Assembly: GCA_907163375.1 (NCBI GenBank)
Contig: CAJQUW010012442.1
Coordinates: 1 to 64,000, forward strand
Length of the DNA stretch: 64,000 bases
Direction of reading: 5' to 3'
Origin: Prostheceraeus crozeri
Taxonomy: Eukaryota; Platyhelminthes; Polycladida; Euryleptidae
Part shown: positions 42,668-54,812 of the stretch, piece after piece
Layout: every line of letters begins with the position of its first letter
Position numbering within the stretch: position 1 is the stretch's first letter
Made by a program: the position numbers and the translations under genes
The notes under the pieces: model-generated
The model's database searches: none
Told to the model about the DNA's origin: nothing
The model's input: only the letters and a program-made list of their open reading frames with translations

Positions 42668-43949
42668 ATGGATTCCGCAAATTCTACAAATTCCGAAAAT
42701 TTAATTAAATTAAAAATTGCTAATTTAGATTTATTGAATTATCTCTTAAAAGTACATAAAATCCTAAATTGTCAGCATTCCGGAGGTGACATACAAAAAA
42801 CATTAGAAAACTTTCCTGGATTCATCGGGAGTAAATATTCAAAAGAAAAACATCTTCCTGGTCATTCATATACCGGTCCAGGAACTCGATTAGATATAAG
42901 ACTAGATGAGAATAATAATCCAAAACCAGGTGAAGAACCAATAAATAGAGTAGATGCCGCAGCTTACAGACATGATTTAGCTTATCGAAATCATGACCTA
43001 AGTTCTCGACATGCGGCTGATAAGAAGATGATTCAAGAATTAGATAGTATTCAAAATCCTACATTTAGAGAAAGAATTGAAAGAATGTTTGTTAAGAAAG
43101 CTTTACAAGCTAAAATATTATTCGGTCAGGGTTTAGACAAAACTCATAACTCAGAAACTTATGCTTCCGAAATTCATAAAGAATATAGAAGACCTAAATA
43201 TCTATTGAAAGTAAAAGTATTTAATAAAGATGATATTTGGAGCGCTGATCTTATTCACATGCCGAATGAAAAAGATTATAAATACGCATTGACCGTTATA
43301 GATTTATATACACGATACGCTTGGGCAAAGCCTTTAAAAAACAAGTGGTCTGTCAGTTAAATATGCGTTTGAAGAAATCTTTAAAGAAAGTAATAGAAAG
43401 CCAAGGAAATTGTTTGTTGATAAAGGATCGGAATTTTATAACGGAAATGTTCAGGCACTATTTGAAACTGTTTATTCAACTGAAAATGCAGGAAAGGCTG
43501 TAGTAATAGAGCGTTTCAATAGATCATTGAAAAATAAAATTTTTAAGAAATTTACAGAACAAGGTAATCAGAAATGGTTGAAGATACTACCAGGAATTGT
43601 TGAAGATTAAAACAATAGAATTCATTCAGGTATTGAAGAAACCCCAAAGAAGGCTTCTGATGATCCTGATGTAATACGAAAGAAAATATTCGAAAATAAT
43701 TATTCGAATGAGAGTAATCCGAATTTGCAGAAACTTCAGCCGAAATATAAAATTGGAGATAGAGTTAGAATATTTAAGTATAAGTATAAATTTGAAAAAG
43801 ACTTTGTTGGCTATTGGACTGAAGAAATATTTGAAGTTTGTAAAAATAATCAAACTTATTTGATTACTTACGAAATCAAAGATTTAGATGATGAAGATAT
43901 CAGAGGCAGATTTTATCAAAATGAATTATTACAACGAAGTGATTTTTAA
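42668..43949 (+). pseudogene. PLA2-like domain in one frame with integrase start, Polinton 2 (fossil)
   Basis: The first part is a parvovirus VP1-type phospholipase A2-like domain: HLPGHSYTGPGTRLD, then PINRVDAAAYRHDLAYRNHD (His-Asp active-site pair), then RHAADKKMIQELD. Without a stop, the same frame enters the Polinton integrase: KDDIWSADLIHMP (first catalytic Asp) and YKYALTVIDLYTRYAWAKPL. The rest of the integrase core (FVDKGSEFYNG, VIERFNRSLKNKIFKKF) and a chromo-like C-terminus (YKIGDRVRI, GYWTEEIFEV) follow downstream. The integrase inserts the element; the PLA2-like domain would breach endosomal membrane. Broken, with a few breaks in the integrase part. Confidence 0.85.
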
Positions 43950-43982
43950 TTATCATTATTATTGGAACTAACGTTTCGGGAA

Positions 43983-44436
43983 TTAAATTCCCTTATTCAA
44001 TTCTAACATAATATCAAGAAATGGTACTCCTTCCTGTAATTTCAATAAAACATACAGCCATAATTGTCCACAATAAGCAGCTTCTGGTTTTTGAATTTGA
44101 AATGTATTATAAGTTCCATTTCCAAGTAATTCTTTGACTTCATTTGTTGGAGGCAATCCATAAGAGTCGAACCAATAGTTCTGAGCCTCCGGTGTGTCAA
44201 AATAATAATTATCTTCGTTTATATTTCTTTGACCCGCAGACCAATGTACTCCTTTTTGATCTGACGTATGAAGATTTGTTATGAAATTTATAGATGGCTT
44301 ACCTTTAATCAATTGCAATTCGTCTCTCAACAAAATGTGAAACTTCTTTATTCCCAATTGATATGCGATTTTCTTTAGATCAAAATTCGTTGTTGTTTGC
44401 GTTCCATATAATTTTAAGAACTCATTTATGTTGATC
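43983..44436 (-). CDS. Adenain-like protease of Polinton 2
   Basis: 150 residues from the ATG at 44,436 (MININEFLKLYG); an upstream ATG at 44,498 is less likely because its leader is not family-like. The catalytic order matches the family: GVHWSAGQRN (His), NYWFDSYGLPP (Asp), AYCGQLWLYVLL (Cys). The frame looks whole. It is convergent with the integrase gene, 33 bases away, and lies nearest the right terminal repeat. Compared with the Polinton 1 protease it lacks the Cys-rich N-terminus. Confidence 0.85.
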
Positions 44437-44499
44437 ATTTTTATAGAAGATAAAATGTTTCTATTATATTCCCGTAAATGTGAAATTAAAAACAACACA

Positions 44500-45850
44500 T
44501 GGATATTTTAATTTGATTACATCCACTTTACATACATTCACTTTGGATTCATTAAAATACATGTAAATTAGTCCACGCATGGACACGTTTTAATTGGTTG
44601 AAACACTGTATTGTATTTACATGTGCAACAGGAAATAACATTGCATAATAAACAGAGGGGTTTCAAGAATGATAAATTTTCCTAACAATGCGATTTTGTG
44701 TCCACGGCGTGGACGCGTTCTAATTGGTGAAGCGCAGTATTTTAGCTGAATGGCGCACCATTGTTCAAGAAAATTATAATGAAATGGCATAGGTCTAACG
44801 TTGAAAATAAAGTGTCGTGCGACCGTATCGCAGTAACAATGGTGGAGATTCACATCCAAATTCCATTGAATATGTCAGCGCAGTATTGTCGTTAAAAGAC
44901 CATTGTTTGGGAGAAGAATGGAATCATTTGGAATGTCACATAATTGCTTTACACAATGAAAATTCTCCATCCTTTTGTAGTCAATCTTCCGATATTGTTA
45001 GGTCGCGTTTTTAAAAGTACAAGAGAAACAGACACCCTACAAAGCGTAGGAAATTTGTCTGCGAATTTTACCTAATTGAAATGAAACTTCGGTAATTGAT
45101 CTCATTTTTGCTTCAAGAGACTATAAAAATATGTCTTGTCATTATCACAAAGAGATAGAAGATAGTTGATGTGCTTACCGATAAAAATTTTGCACATAAC
45201 ACTGAGTGAATTGCTTCTTTTTTCATGCAACAAGAATTTGCGTAAGCTTACAATTGTACTATCCTCTCCACCATTTGGCTCTATAAATTCTCCAAAGAAT
45301 ATGTAAATTCATGCCTCTCAAATATATTCCTCTCCAATTCCTCTCGTAATTTTCTCATCCTCCCTGGCAACGATTGTTTTCTTCTATCTTCAAATTAATC
45401 TTGTCTCATTTTGAGAAACATATGACGAGAGCGTTTTGACACAACCTTCGCTGACAAGAAACACTGTTAAATTAAATATGTCTTCAGCACATTTGTTTGA
45501 AATAGCCATATCGATTATTGTTGTTGTGTATTGTTTCATAGCACTGCAGCTGGAGTAGGATTTGCTGAACATATATTCCACGTCTTACAAATGTCTAAGT
45601 GGGTGTAGCAGCTGTTTGTTCTTTAATACATTGTTTCCTTACAAATGTTTGAGTGGGGGTCACAGCTTTTTGCTCTGAAATACTTTTCTTCATAAATGCG
45701 AGAAGCAGATGTTCTCTACAATTGAGTGATCATCTGAGTGCAAAGCAAAAGCAACTACTGGAATTACTAAAACCCCTGAAGATATAACAATTGTTTGAGT
45801 ACCTAAACTTATTGTTAAGAATATGCCAATTCCTTCAAATATTATTAGTC
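44500..45850. promoter_or_regulatory. Non-coding region with two palindrome/CCAAT modules (Polinton 2)
   Basis: No gene is seen. Two related modules lie upstream of the protease gene. GTCCACGCATGGAC with TTTTAATTGGTTGAA is near 44,571-44,602, and GTCCACGGCGTGGAC with TCTAATTGGTGAA is near 44,701-44,731. Each joins a palindrome to a reverse CCAAT box. The remainder (44,900-45,850) has less extreme AT content than the rest of the element and no recognisable content. Confidence 0.45.
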
Positions 45851-46631
45851 ACATAATTTTAGTTATCTCATATATTAAAAACCTGAAAATGGATAAAATT
45901 CATGAATTTAGACGTTTATAAAAATACTAATTTTTTTGATATTGTGTCCTTGAACGGTCATGATTTTAAGGGTGAAAAATGATCTTAATCTCAAATTTAA
46001 GATTCTTAACTTTTATGATTTTCGATGTCCTGGAATAGTCATGATTTAGGGGTGAAAAATGATCTTAATCTCAAATTTAAGATTCTTAACTTTTATGATT
46101 TTCGGTGTCCTGGAACGGTCATGATTTTAAGGGTGAAAATTGTAATTCTCAAATTTTGAGATTCTTGACTTTTCTGATTTTCGGTGTCCTGGAACGGTCA
46201 TGATTTTAAGGGGGGTGAAAAATGGTCATAATCACAAATTTGAGATTTTGAAAAATTTGAAAAATTGGGTATTCTTAAAAACGCCTAAAGTTATGAATTC
46301 AGGTCTTCATAACCTGAAAAAATGACCAAAATTCATGAATTTAGTCGTTTTTAAAAATACCGATTTTTCAAAACAAATGGTACTTTTTAAATGGACAAAA
46401 TTTATGAATTTAGGTCTTAAAAACCTGAAAAAGGGTTAAAATTCATGAATTTATGTCGTTTTTAAAGATACTATTTTTTTGAATTTTATGGTGTCCTGGA
46501 ACGGTCTAAATTCATGAATTTAGGTCTTAAAAACCTGAAAAAAGGGTTCCAATTCATGAATTTAGTCGTTTTTATAAATACCAATTTTTCTGAATTTTTC
46601 GGTGTCCTGGAACGGTCTTCTTCGTATTACT
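45851..46631 (-). repeat. Right terminal inverted repeat of Polinton 2
   Basis: 781 bp, the reverse complement of 28,946-29,533 with additional internal GACCGTTCCAGGACA modules (six or so against four). The unequal lengths point to unequal exchange or slippage among the modules. Confidence 0.92.
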
Positions 46632-46637
46632 AATTAT
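46632..46637. repeat. 6 bp target-site duplication of Polinton 2 (right)
   Basis: AATTAT, the exact partner of 28,940-28,945. Confidence 0.93.
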
Positions 46638-47993
46638 TATTGTTTTTAATCAGAATCGATTCGAGAATCTTGTGATTGTTGGTGCACGCAATGACTTTAA
46701 AATTCGTTCTCTCTAGCGCATGTGGATGAACTGATATTTCAGTGGGTACTGGGTACCCCTTCATGTGCTCTGAGATCCGAGTAATAAAATGTCTAGAAGT
46801 CTCCCCGATATGGACATATTCACATTGTCCACAGGTGTACGAATACGTACATTTTGATTTCAAGTCGGAGGGAATAATATCTTTATTTCTAAAGAACATG
46901 CTGGTCTTCAACGTTTGAAAGACCGCTCTGATTTTTACATTGCTTGGTAACAATTTGTTTAGCTCATGTATTCTGCTTTTCAGAACAGGCGCTTTCTCAC
47001 GGATAAAAGGAAATTGCCAATTTATGATTTTCAAATTTTCAGGTTTAGCCTCTTTCTCAACTCCAAACTGATTGTCAGTCAACTTTTGCTTTAACTTTGT
47101 CTATGGTATGTTCATCATACCCATTATCAATAAAATTGTCTTGATTTTCAAGCAAGAATTTTGATAAATCTCAGAATTTGACGAAATTGGCCTAGCACGA
47201 TAAAACAGCGAACGCATAGCAGCCAATTTGTACTGTATTGGAGCGTGAAAACAACTAGGAGTATAAACCTCAGTATTTGTCTCCTTTTGATACCATGAAG
47301 TAACAAACTGACTATCTTCACGTTTGATCATGATATCAAGGAAACAAATACCTCTGTCTTTCTCATCTTCCATGGTAAATTTGATGTCATTATCCAACGT
47401 GTTTATAAATTCAAATAACTCTTTGGCATCAGCAGGAGTCTTGAATATAGCGAAACAATCGTCAACATATCTTTTATAAAAGACAAACTTGTTTCCAGAA
47501 AACTTTTCAAATTTGGATTCTACAAAACTCATGGCAAAAGATGCCATGGTAGGGCCTAAATTTGAACCCATAGACATGTCGTCAATTTGTCTGTAAAGTT
47601 GGTTATTAAAAGAAAACATTACATCTTTGCAAGCTAAGTTAAGCAGCTCCCGCATTGTGCGCTTGGAGACTGGAAGCTCATTTTCAGCTATGTTAGAGAT
47701 GATGTAATCAATAGTACGGTCGACAGGAATGCAGGTGAACAGAGCAGAGACATCATAGCTGCACATGTAAACATTATTTTTAGGTTCAACTTCGACGTTC
47801 TTTAAGCAATCCAAAAATTCAAAACTGTCCTTGACGTTATAAGTTTTTGGTATGTGCTTCTTTAAAACAGAGTCAAGCCGAGGCAATGTTGGAGAGATAA
47901 GAGCTTTTCATACTGAGAATTGGACGATAAGGAGGATTCCTAGAATCTTTATGGACTTTAGGAAGACCATACAATCTTGATGGTTGGGAACCT
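46632..47993 (-). mobile_element. PLE2 left copy, RT/endonuclease part
   Basis: A Penelope-like element reading toward lower coordinates from the palindrome axis. Two frames: 47,101-47,886 holds the RT core (MCSYDVSALFTCIP motif A, MSMGSNLGPTMASFAMSF, catalytic YKRYVDDCFAIF), and 46,630-47,082 holds the GIY-YIG region (YSYTCGQCEYVHIGETSRHFITRISEH). The frames overlap in different phase, as they do in the right copy, so the shift is older than the duplication. The 3' end is interrupted by Polinton 2 at 46,632. The 5' end is truncated at the axis. Confidence 0.88.
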
Positions 47994-48059
47994 CAAAGTT
48001 GAGTAAGCTCAAAAAGATGGTTGTATCTCCGATGCCATTTTTCAGGCTATCAAAGACAA
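47994..48059. other. 66 bp spacer at the palindrome axis
   Basis: Unpaired centre of the inverted repeat. On the + strand it continues the right PLE2 coding sequence (CISDAIFQAIKDKGSQPSRLYG), so the left copy is simply shorter at its 5' end and the axis is a PLE2 head-to-head junction. Confidence 0.8.
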
Positions 48060-49700
48060 AGGTTCCCAACCATCAAGATTGTATGGTCTTCCTAAAGTCC
48101 ATAAAGATTCTAAGAATCCTCCTTATCGTCCAATTCTCAGTATGAAAAACTCTTATCTCTCCAACATTGCCTCTTGGCTTGACTCTGTTTTAAAGAAGCA
48201 CATACCAAAAACTTATAACGTCAAGGACAGTTTTGAATTTTTGGATTGCTTAAAGAACGTCGAAGTTGAACCTAAAAATAATGTTTACATGTGCAGCTAT
48301 GATGTCTCTGCTCTGTTCACCTGCATTCCTGTCGACCGTACTATTGATTACATCATCTCTAACATAGCTGAAAATGAGCTTCCAGTCTCCAAGCGCACAA
48401 TGCGGGAGCTGCTTAACTTAGCTTGCAAAGATGTAATGTTTTCTTTTAATAACCAACTTTACAGACAAATTGACGACATGTCTATGGGTTCAAATTTAGG
48501 CCCTACCATGGCATCTTTTGCCATGAGTTTTGTAGAATCCAAATTTGAAAAGTTTTCTGGAAACAAGTTTGTCTTTTATAAAAGATATGTTGACGATTGT
48601 TTCGCTATATTCAAGACTCCTGCTGATGCCAAAGAGTTATTTGAATTTATAAACACGTTGGATAATGACATCAAATTTACCATGGAAGATGAGAAAGACA
48701 GAGGTATTTGTTTCCTTGATATCATGATCAAACGTGAAGATAGTCAGTTTGTTACTTCATGGTATCAAAAGGAGACAAATACTGAGGTTTATACTCCTAG
48801 TTGTTCTCACGCTCCAATACAGTACAAATTGGCTGCTATGCGTTCGCTGTTTTATCGTGCTAGGCGCATTTCGTCAAATTCTGAGATTTATCAAAATTCG
48901 TGCTTGAAAATCAAGACAATTTTTATTGATAATGGGTATGATGAACATACCATAGACAAAGTTAAAGCGAAAGTTGACTGACAATCAGTTTGGAGTTGAG
49001 AAAGAGGCTAAACCTGAAAATTTGAAAATCATAAATTGGCAATTTCCTTTTATCCGTGAGAAAGCGCCTGTTCTGAAAAGCAGAATACATGAGCTAAACA
49101 AATTGTTACCAAGCAATGTAAAAATCAGAGCGGTCTTTCAAACGTTGAAGACCAGCATGTTCTTTAGAAATAAAGATATTATTCCCTCCGACTTGAAATC
49201 AAAATGTACGTATTCGTACACCTGTGGACAATGTGAACATGTCCACATCGCGGAGACTTCTAGACATTTTATTACTCGGATCTCAGAGCACATGAAGGGG
49301 TACCCAGTACCCACTGAAATATCAGTTCATCCACACGCGCTAGAGAGAAAGAATTTTAAAGTCATTGCGTGCACCAACAATCACAAGATTCTCGAATCGA
49401 TTCTGATTAAAAACAATAATAATTTGCTGAACAATAGAGACGGTTCCTTTCCACTTCTGCTAAATCTATAGCTATGTCATTGGATTCAAACTACGTCATT
49501 TCATGTCTGTCCTTTTTCTGTTTCATCTGTACATTGCCATCTGACGCCATTTTAACAGTGTTCATTCCATTTCATTTCATATAAAAATGATTTTACCTTG
49601 TTTTACATCAATCCATTGACAAAGGAGACTGTAACGCTCTGAAACGCGTTTGGATAAAAGCAAATTATCACAAGATTGCCTTTTCTTCTTTGAAATGAAT
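48012..49700 (+). mobile_element. PLE2 right copy (5'-truncated), uninterrupted
   Basis: The RT frame runs from about 48,012 to 48,981 (GSQPSRLYGLPKVHK entry motif, SYDVSALFTCIP, YKRYVDDCFAIF). The GIY-YIG frame runs 48,974-49,471, and a 3' tail with GACAAAGGAGACTG and CTGAAACGCG follows to about 49,700. In this copy the nuclease core reads HVHIAETSRH where the left copy has YVHIGETSRH, so a conserved Gly is Ala here. It retains the empty sites of both PLE1 (near 49,470) and Polinton 2 (49,419-49,424). Confidence 0.88.
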
Positions 49701-50396
49701 ATGTGGCCATATCATGGAAATATATATGTATGTATGTATATACACAGATAAAATTTTCACAATGTCGTTTTTTATTATACGAAATTCTACCCTCTCATTA
49801 TATATTGCATTACAATGTTAGAATTCATGCTGGAATTCTCATTACATAGTAGCCTTTCAAGCGACAACCGGACCATGCTCTGATGCGTACATCTTTGCAT
49901 CCGGACCTTCCTTCCGAAATTCAATTTTTTAGTTAATGATAAAACTTAAGCGCATAACATAATGATTGTTTATGGTTTGGTTGATTGTTAACTATAACTT
50001 TGTGCACAATGGACACCATTTCAACCGAAGAATATGCATGTACATACGGATCATTTACATGTGGACCCCATTGTATCTTTCATACGGACCAATAGCGTTT
50101 ATAATGTATGACATGATGGCATTCACACGACTCCAAACTGGCCACACTCCACTTCTTACACAGATGTACTCACAGCTTCCAATAACACACTCAAAATGAA
50201 ATTTCTACTTGCAATTGATAGCGACATGAATCTACAGCTGTTGCATGCTTCAGTACTTTTGATTCTTCTTAAGATCTACAACATTGACCTAGATCGGCAC
50301 ATAGCGGAGCAGCTGAAATGACCATCAACAAGCCGATATTGTCCATTCTACTCTCACTAACTTAAACAAAGAGAAAAGTCGGATTTCTATGGTTGA
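49701..50396. other. No gene seen; mirror of 23,277-23,985
   Basis: AT-rich flank between PLE2 and the hAT, nearly identical to the left arm. It includes the short ATGT/ATAT microsatellite near 49,722-49,745. Confidence 0.5.
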
Positions 50397-52431
50397 TAGT
50401 GTTGTTAATGATATTCGAATATTCGAATATTGGAAATCCTGATTCGAATATTCGAATCAGCATGTCGAATATTCGAATCGGAAGCTATCTTTAAATGCAA
50501 GCATAGAAATGCTTTTAATGACTTGTATATCATGCATATCATCCAATGAGCCCATGCATATTATCCCTTGAGGTGTGTCGTCTAATAAAGTGAGACTAAA
50601 GCAATGTCATAATGCTGGCGGCGAGGAGTAGGCATCTTCTCAGAGTGTGTAATCTATTATCGTTGATGATAAGTTCGTCCGTGCTGATGTCGCGATTTCT
50701 ATGTTCCTCCCTCGATTGTCTGTTACTGCTTGTTGGCATGCACTCACGGTATGAATCCCTAACGCAGTATGCCGAGCAAGTTTTCGAAGACTACCAACAA
50801 ATCTGATCTCCATGACTACCACTGACTCCATGGATGCTTAGCATTAAGCTACCTTCATTATTGGTTCATTGTGGCGAGATTTAGAACAGTCTCACACTAT
50901 GTATGAGAAGCACACATTCGAGATAACTCTACATCTCGAACTGTGGCTAGCCAATAGCATCATTCCTATTTTTAGCAGTTCATGGATATCCACTGCTATC
51001 TTCTGCAGTCCTCGGCTTCATTGCTTTGTTTAGTGATTGCCAAGATGCCGAAGACGAGTTTGGTGTGGAATTACTTTACACCAATCAAAGACAGGAAGCA
51101 GGCAATATGCAAAGTAAACCGAAGTCATGTATTGTCATATCTTGGTACTACTACCAATTTGAAAAATCATATTCAGCGAATTCACAACGATATCTACGAA
51201 CGCGAGTTTATTAACAACTCTTCGTTTCCAGTGCCTGCCACTGAAAATATGTCTTCGCGTGCTCCGTCGTCCAGTCAGTCCTCTACTTGTAATCTCAGTG
51301 ATCCATCGTCTCAATATTCGTCAATGTCTGAAGATTCTTTGTCGTCTCATCGCACCTTGTTGCCTAACCTCGTATCTTCCGGTTTTCTTACGGTCAAAAA
51401 AAGAAGCGAAATCACAAATGAAAACATCACAGAGAAATTGATAAATTTCATGACAAAATCCTACGAACCATTAAATCTTGTGGACAACGAACGATCATTT
51501 CCGAGCTTTTGTTGGCTGCTTGAATTCTACCTATAAAATGCCTTGTCGTCAAACGTTGAAGAAGCTTTTAACTTCGAAATATGAGGAAAAAATGGGCATC
51601 CTCAAAAACATACTAGGTGACAAAAATGTTATCGTATGTGCCATCAATACAGATACTTGGACAAGCAGCCAAAATGTATCCTTTGTTGGATTGAGTGTAT
51701 CTTATGTGAAGTCATTTGAATTGCATTCAAATTGTATTGAGGTGCGAGAATGCCTAGGCAGCCATACTTCAGAAAATTTGGCGTCATTAATCGTCGGAAT
51801 TTTGTCTGATTGGAACTTGGAGCCGAAGCTCCTATTCGCAGTAACAGACAATGCAGCCAACATTAAAAAGTCAGTGTCTGAACTGCTTCCCTTCAGAGGT
51901 CGGATAAGCTACTTTTGTCATACTTTGCAACTTGCGATACAAGATGGTTTACATCAGACGGAATACATTTGCTAACTACAGCGAGAAAAATAGTTACCTA
52001 TTTCCATCATTCACCCACCTCAACTCAGTCATTGAAGAAAGAAGCAATCAAGAACGAATGTGCATCACGTAAACTTGTGCAAGAATGTCACACACGCTGG
52101 GGAAGTACTTTGAAGATGTTGGAGTCAATTATTCTCATGAAAACGTCACTTATTAGCTGTTTGGCAAATGGATCCAGAACCGACTTGATTCCAGACGCAG
52201 ACTTGGGATTTGTGTGAAAATCTTGTTTGCATTTTGCGTGTCCTCGACGCAATAAATCAAAAGATGGGTGCTGAAAGATCATGTACTCTGTCTAGTGTTT
52301 ATCCCGTAATTATGAATTTGAATGCTAGCACTCTAAGTAGTGACATCACCAACGATTATATTTCCATACAGCGCTTTAAATCCTCAGTTTTGCAAGGAAT
52401 TCAAACTAGGATCATGAACTCAGCGACGACT

Positions 52432-52439
52432 CTAGAAGT
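52432..52439. repeat. 8 bp target duplication of hAT-N (left)
   Basis: CTAGAAGT, repeated at 54,813-54,820. The left arm (near 21,236-21,243) has the single-copy empty site. Confidence 0.92.
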
Positions 52440-54812
52440 CAGGGCTGTGGAGCCGGAGCCGAGCCGGAGCCGGAGCCTTAAGGAGCCGATGGTTTTGGTC
52501 GGAGCCGGAGCCGATTTATCACAAAGGCTCCGGCTCCGACTCCGGCTCCGGCTCCGATAGTTTGAGTTTTGATATAAATCTAGAATTTTGAATGTTATTA
52601 ATTGGCATCACAAAAAAATTAAATCATTTGAAATCTAAATATATGTCTTTTAAGTATACCAATGATCTGTCCTCCACGATATCTTTCTTTGCAGTTGCCG
52701 CCTTCTTTTGTATTATATTTATTATATATTTACACACATGTGTAATATTTTTTTATTGCATATGTTTCGTAAGACTAATTTCCATATTGACAACGTATTC
52801 TCCAAAATCCATTAATTTGAAGACTTGTTATATGCATGCTAACTAGATGATTGTAGATTCCTAGAGACAAGTCGCCAGTCATTTATGTACACATTTCCAG
52901 TTCAGTCAGCAAAGATAATATAGCTACATTTCTTGCGCAATGTCTTAAATCTAATACGGTTACTATGTAGGCTATCATCTATCGGTATGGCTACTGGCAG
53001 AAGCTACTGGCATCTGTGACAATGCCAATTTCCTTAGATTGTATTGTAGGCTCTTGTGCAGTCCCCCACCTACATTTTTCAAAACAATCGATTATTCAAT
53101 TTGATCAATTTTGATTGGAGGGATAACTCTTCACACTCACACGAATGACCTGACTACAAGTCCTCACATGGCTAGAGCAATAAGCGATCCCCAGCCACTT
53201 CTAGTAGCGCCCTATTATTTTAATTAAAGGTATCTCATTCACAATGAATTTCCTTTGACTTCAAAATTCAAAGGGTATATTTCAATGCGAAAAACCCGAA
53301 GGCAAATTACAATGTTGACTTGCTGACGAAGTTTGCGACCAGCATGACATCGCAATTACCCACGTAGATTTTTACAACAGCACGGAATGCTTCACTCAAA
53401 CCGGTGATGCTGAAACGGACATCCAATGGTGCTGCATCTTTTGACCAGAGAAAAATGGGGGGGGGGAGGACTGCACAAGAGCCGTATCGTGTAATAATAT
53501 TTCCCCAAATGTCATAGACCTGTGGATTTCAAGAATTTTCATTATTATTTTTTCCGTCTGTCAACACTTTATGCTGATATCATGCTGACTTATATGTAAA
53601 CAATAAAAAAAGACTGAGACGCTCTCAAAAGGCGCCTTTTGACCTCCCTTTTCTATTGTCTGTGACATTAAACCGCACGCGCATTTGAAAGCTAGCAAAG
53701 TAGATGGGATTTCTGCTCGGCGCTCGCAGTCAAATTTTTATTATGCATAGCACCCTGCAACTTACTGTGTGATACACCGAGTTCAGTTTCATCAGCCTAA
53801 CCATCATCAGAGGAATAGTGGTAATGTGTTATATATAAATTGAATATAATAATATACATGAATCATTGATGAATTATTTAGTGCAACTTTACGCCATAAT
53901 GAAAAATACGAAATTAATATAATGTAAGTTAGGCCTTAACTTATTAAGTATGCTGCATAGAATTACAAAACTTGTCCTAAATTAGATATTTTTTAATTTT
54001 TTTAAGTATAATTTTCAATTGTACATTTCTAGCCTACACTGCAATGAGGCTATCTAAATTACAATTTCTACAGATGATGAGTCGTGGGCTACCCACCGAT
54101 CATATTATTCATGGACCAACAGACTATTGAATAAAGGCAATAACAAATAACAATAACAACCTAAGCTAGCCTATATACACTTTAATATTCAATAAAGCAA
54201 TTGATATCTTTATTGATACGGTATATTTGGCTATATAGCCGATACCCTTTCATGTTCGAGTAGATACAGGCCCTATAAGCTATTTAGAGGCATACGCTAT
54301 CCAGTTTCATATTCAAGCTTTGTAAAAAAGCTTATACTACTATTCGGCCCCTGTGACGGCTAATTAGGTATATCATCATCACTCATGTGGTCTTATTTAA
54401 TGTAGCCTCGTAGTAGACTGGTTGCAGGCTAGGCCAATTTATATTTAGCCAGTGCGGGAGATCTATATCTAATTTAACCAATCCTGGCTATAACTTTATT
54501 TTATCTTTCAGAGATAGTCAATTCATGCAAAAATATATGACAAGTATGTTATTTGTCATTATATTAGGCTATTATCATTTTTGTTATTAACTTAAGTCGT
54601 TGCTTGTTAATGAAAACTAATTTGATGATTGTATAGCATGCCTCTAAAGGCCACACCGTTATCCAAAAAACCCGTTCAACGGATGCAGGATGACCAGCAT
54701 AGATAGAACCTGAATTTGAAGTCGGAGCCGGAGCCGAGCCGGAGCCTTTCACATCAGTGTCGTGGAGCCGGAGCCGGAGCCGATGAGATAACGCATCGGC
54801 TCCACAGCCCTG
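52440..54812. mobile_element. Non-autonomous hAT element (2,373 bp)
   Basis: It starts CAGGGCTGTGGAGCCGGAGC and ends with the complement GCTCCACAGCCCTG, with perfect 8 bp duplications, the hallmarks of the hAT superfamily. The terminal 100 or so bases are arrays of GGAGCC/GGCTCC, a style seen in widespread GGAGTC-type hAT families. The interior (52,560-54,700) has no transposase frame and nothing recognisable, apart from a G9 run near 53,459. It relied on a transposase from elsewhere. Confidence 0.9.

Larger units (their letters stand above)
28946..46631. mobile_element. Polinton 2, full length with terminal repeats and target duplication
   Basis: A 17,686 bp Polinton/Maverick inserted in the left PLE2. 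It starts AGTAATAGGAAG and ends CGTATTACT, giving the family's 5'-AG terminus, and is bracketed by AATTAT duplications. Gene order: membrane protein, 271-residue protein, penton-like, ATPase (+); polymerase B and an unknown gene (-); fibre, core-like, major capsid, hydrophobic peptide, PLA2-integrase (+); protease (-). Very AT-rich. Both ends look whole, but it is broken in about a dozen places across its genes. Insertion postdates the inverted duplication unless arm-to-arm conversion has reset the arms. Confidence 0.95.
14022..47993 (+). repeat. Left arm of giant inverted repeat
   Basis: This arm is the reverse complement of 48,060-59,073 once later insertions are set aside. Shared in order outward from the axis: PLE2, the BED-hAT, a non-coding stretch, the LRR-Ig gene, and its upstream region to the GGTTCGAGG at 14,022-14,030. 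Arm-specific additions are Polinton 2 (28,946-46,631), the PLE1 pair (24,208-28,888), a PLE3 fragment with a duplicated Ig exon (about 17.4-18.8 kb), about 37 extra 36 bp stalk units, and about 140 bp near 19,657-19,797. Near the axis identity by eye is about 99 percent; over the LRR coding part it is lower. Confidence 0.92.
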
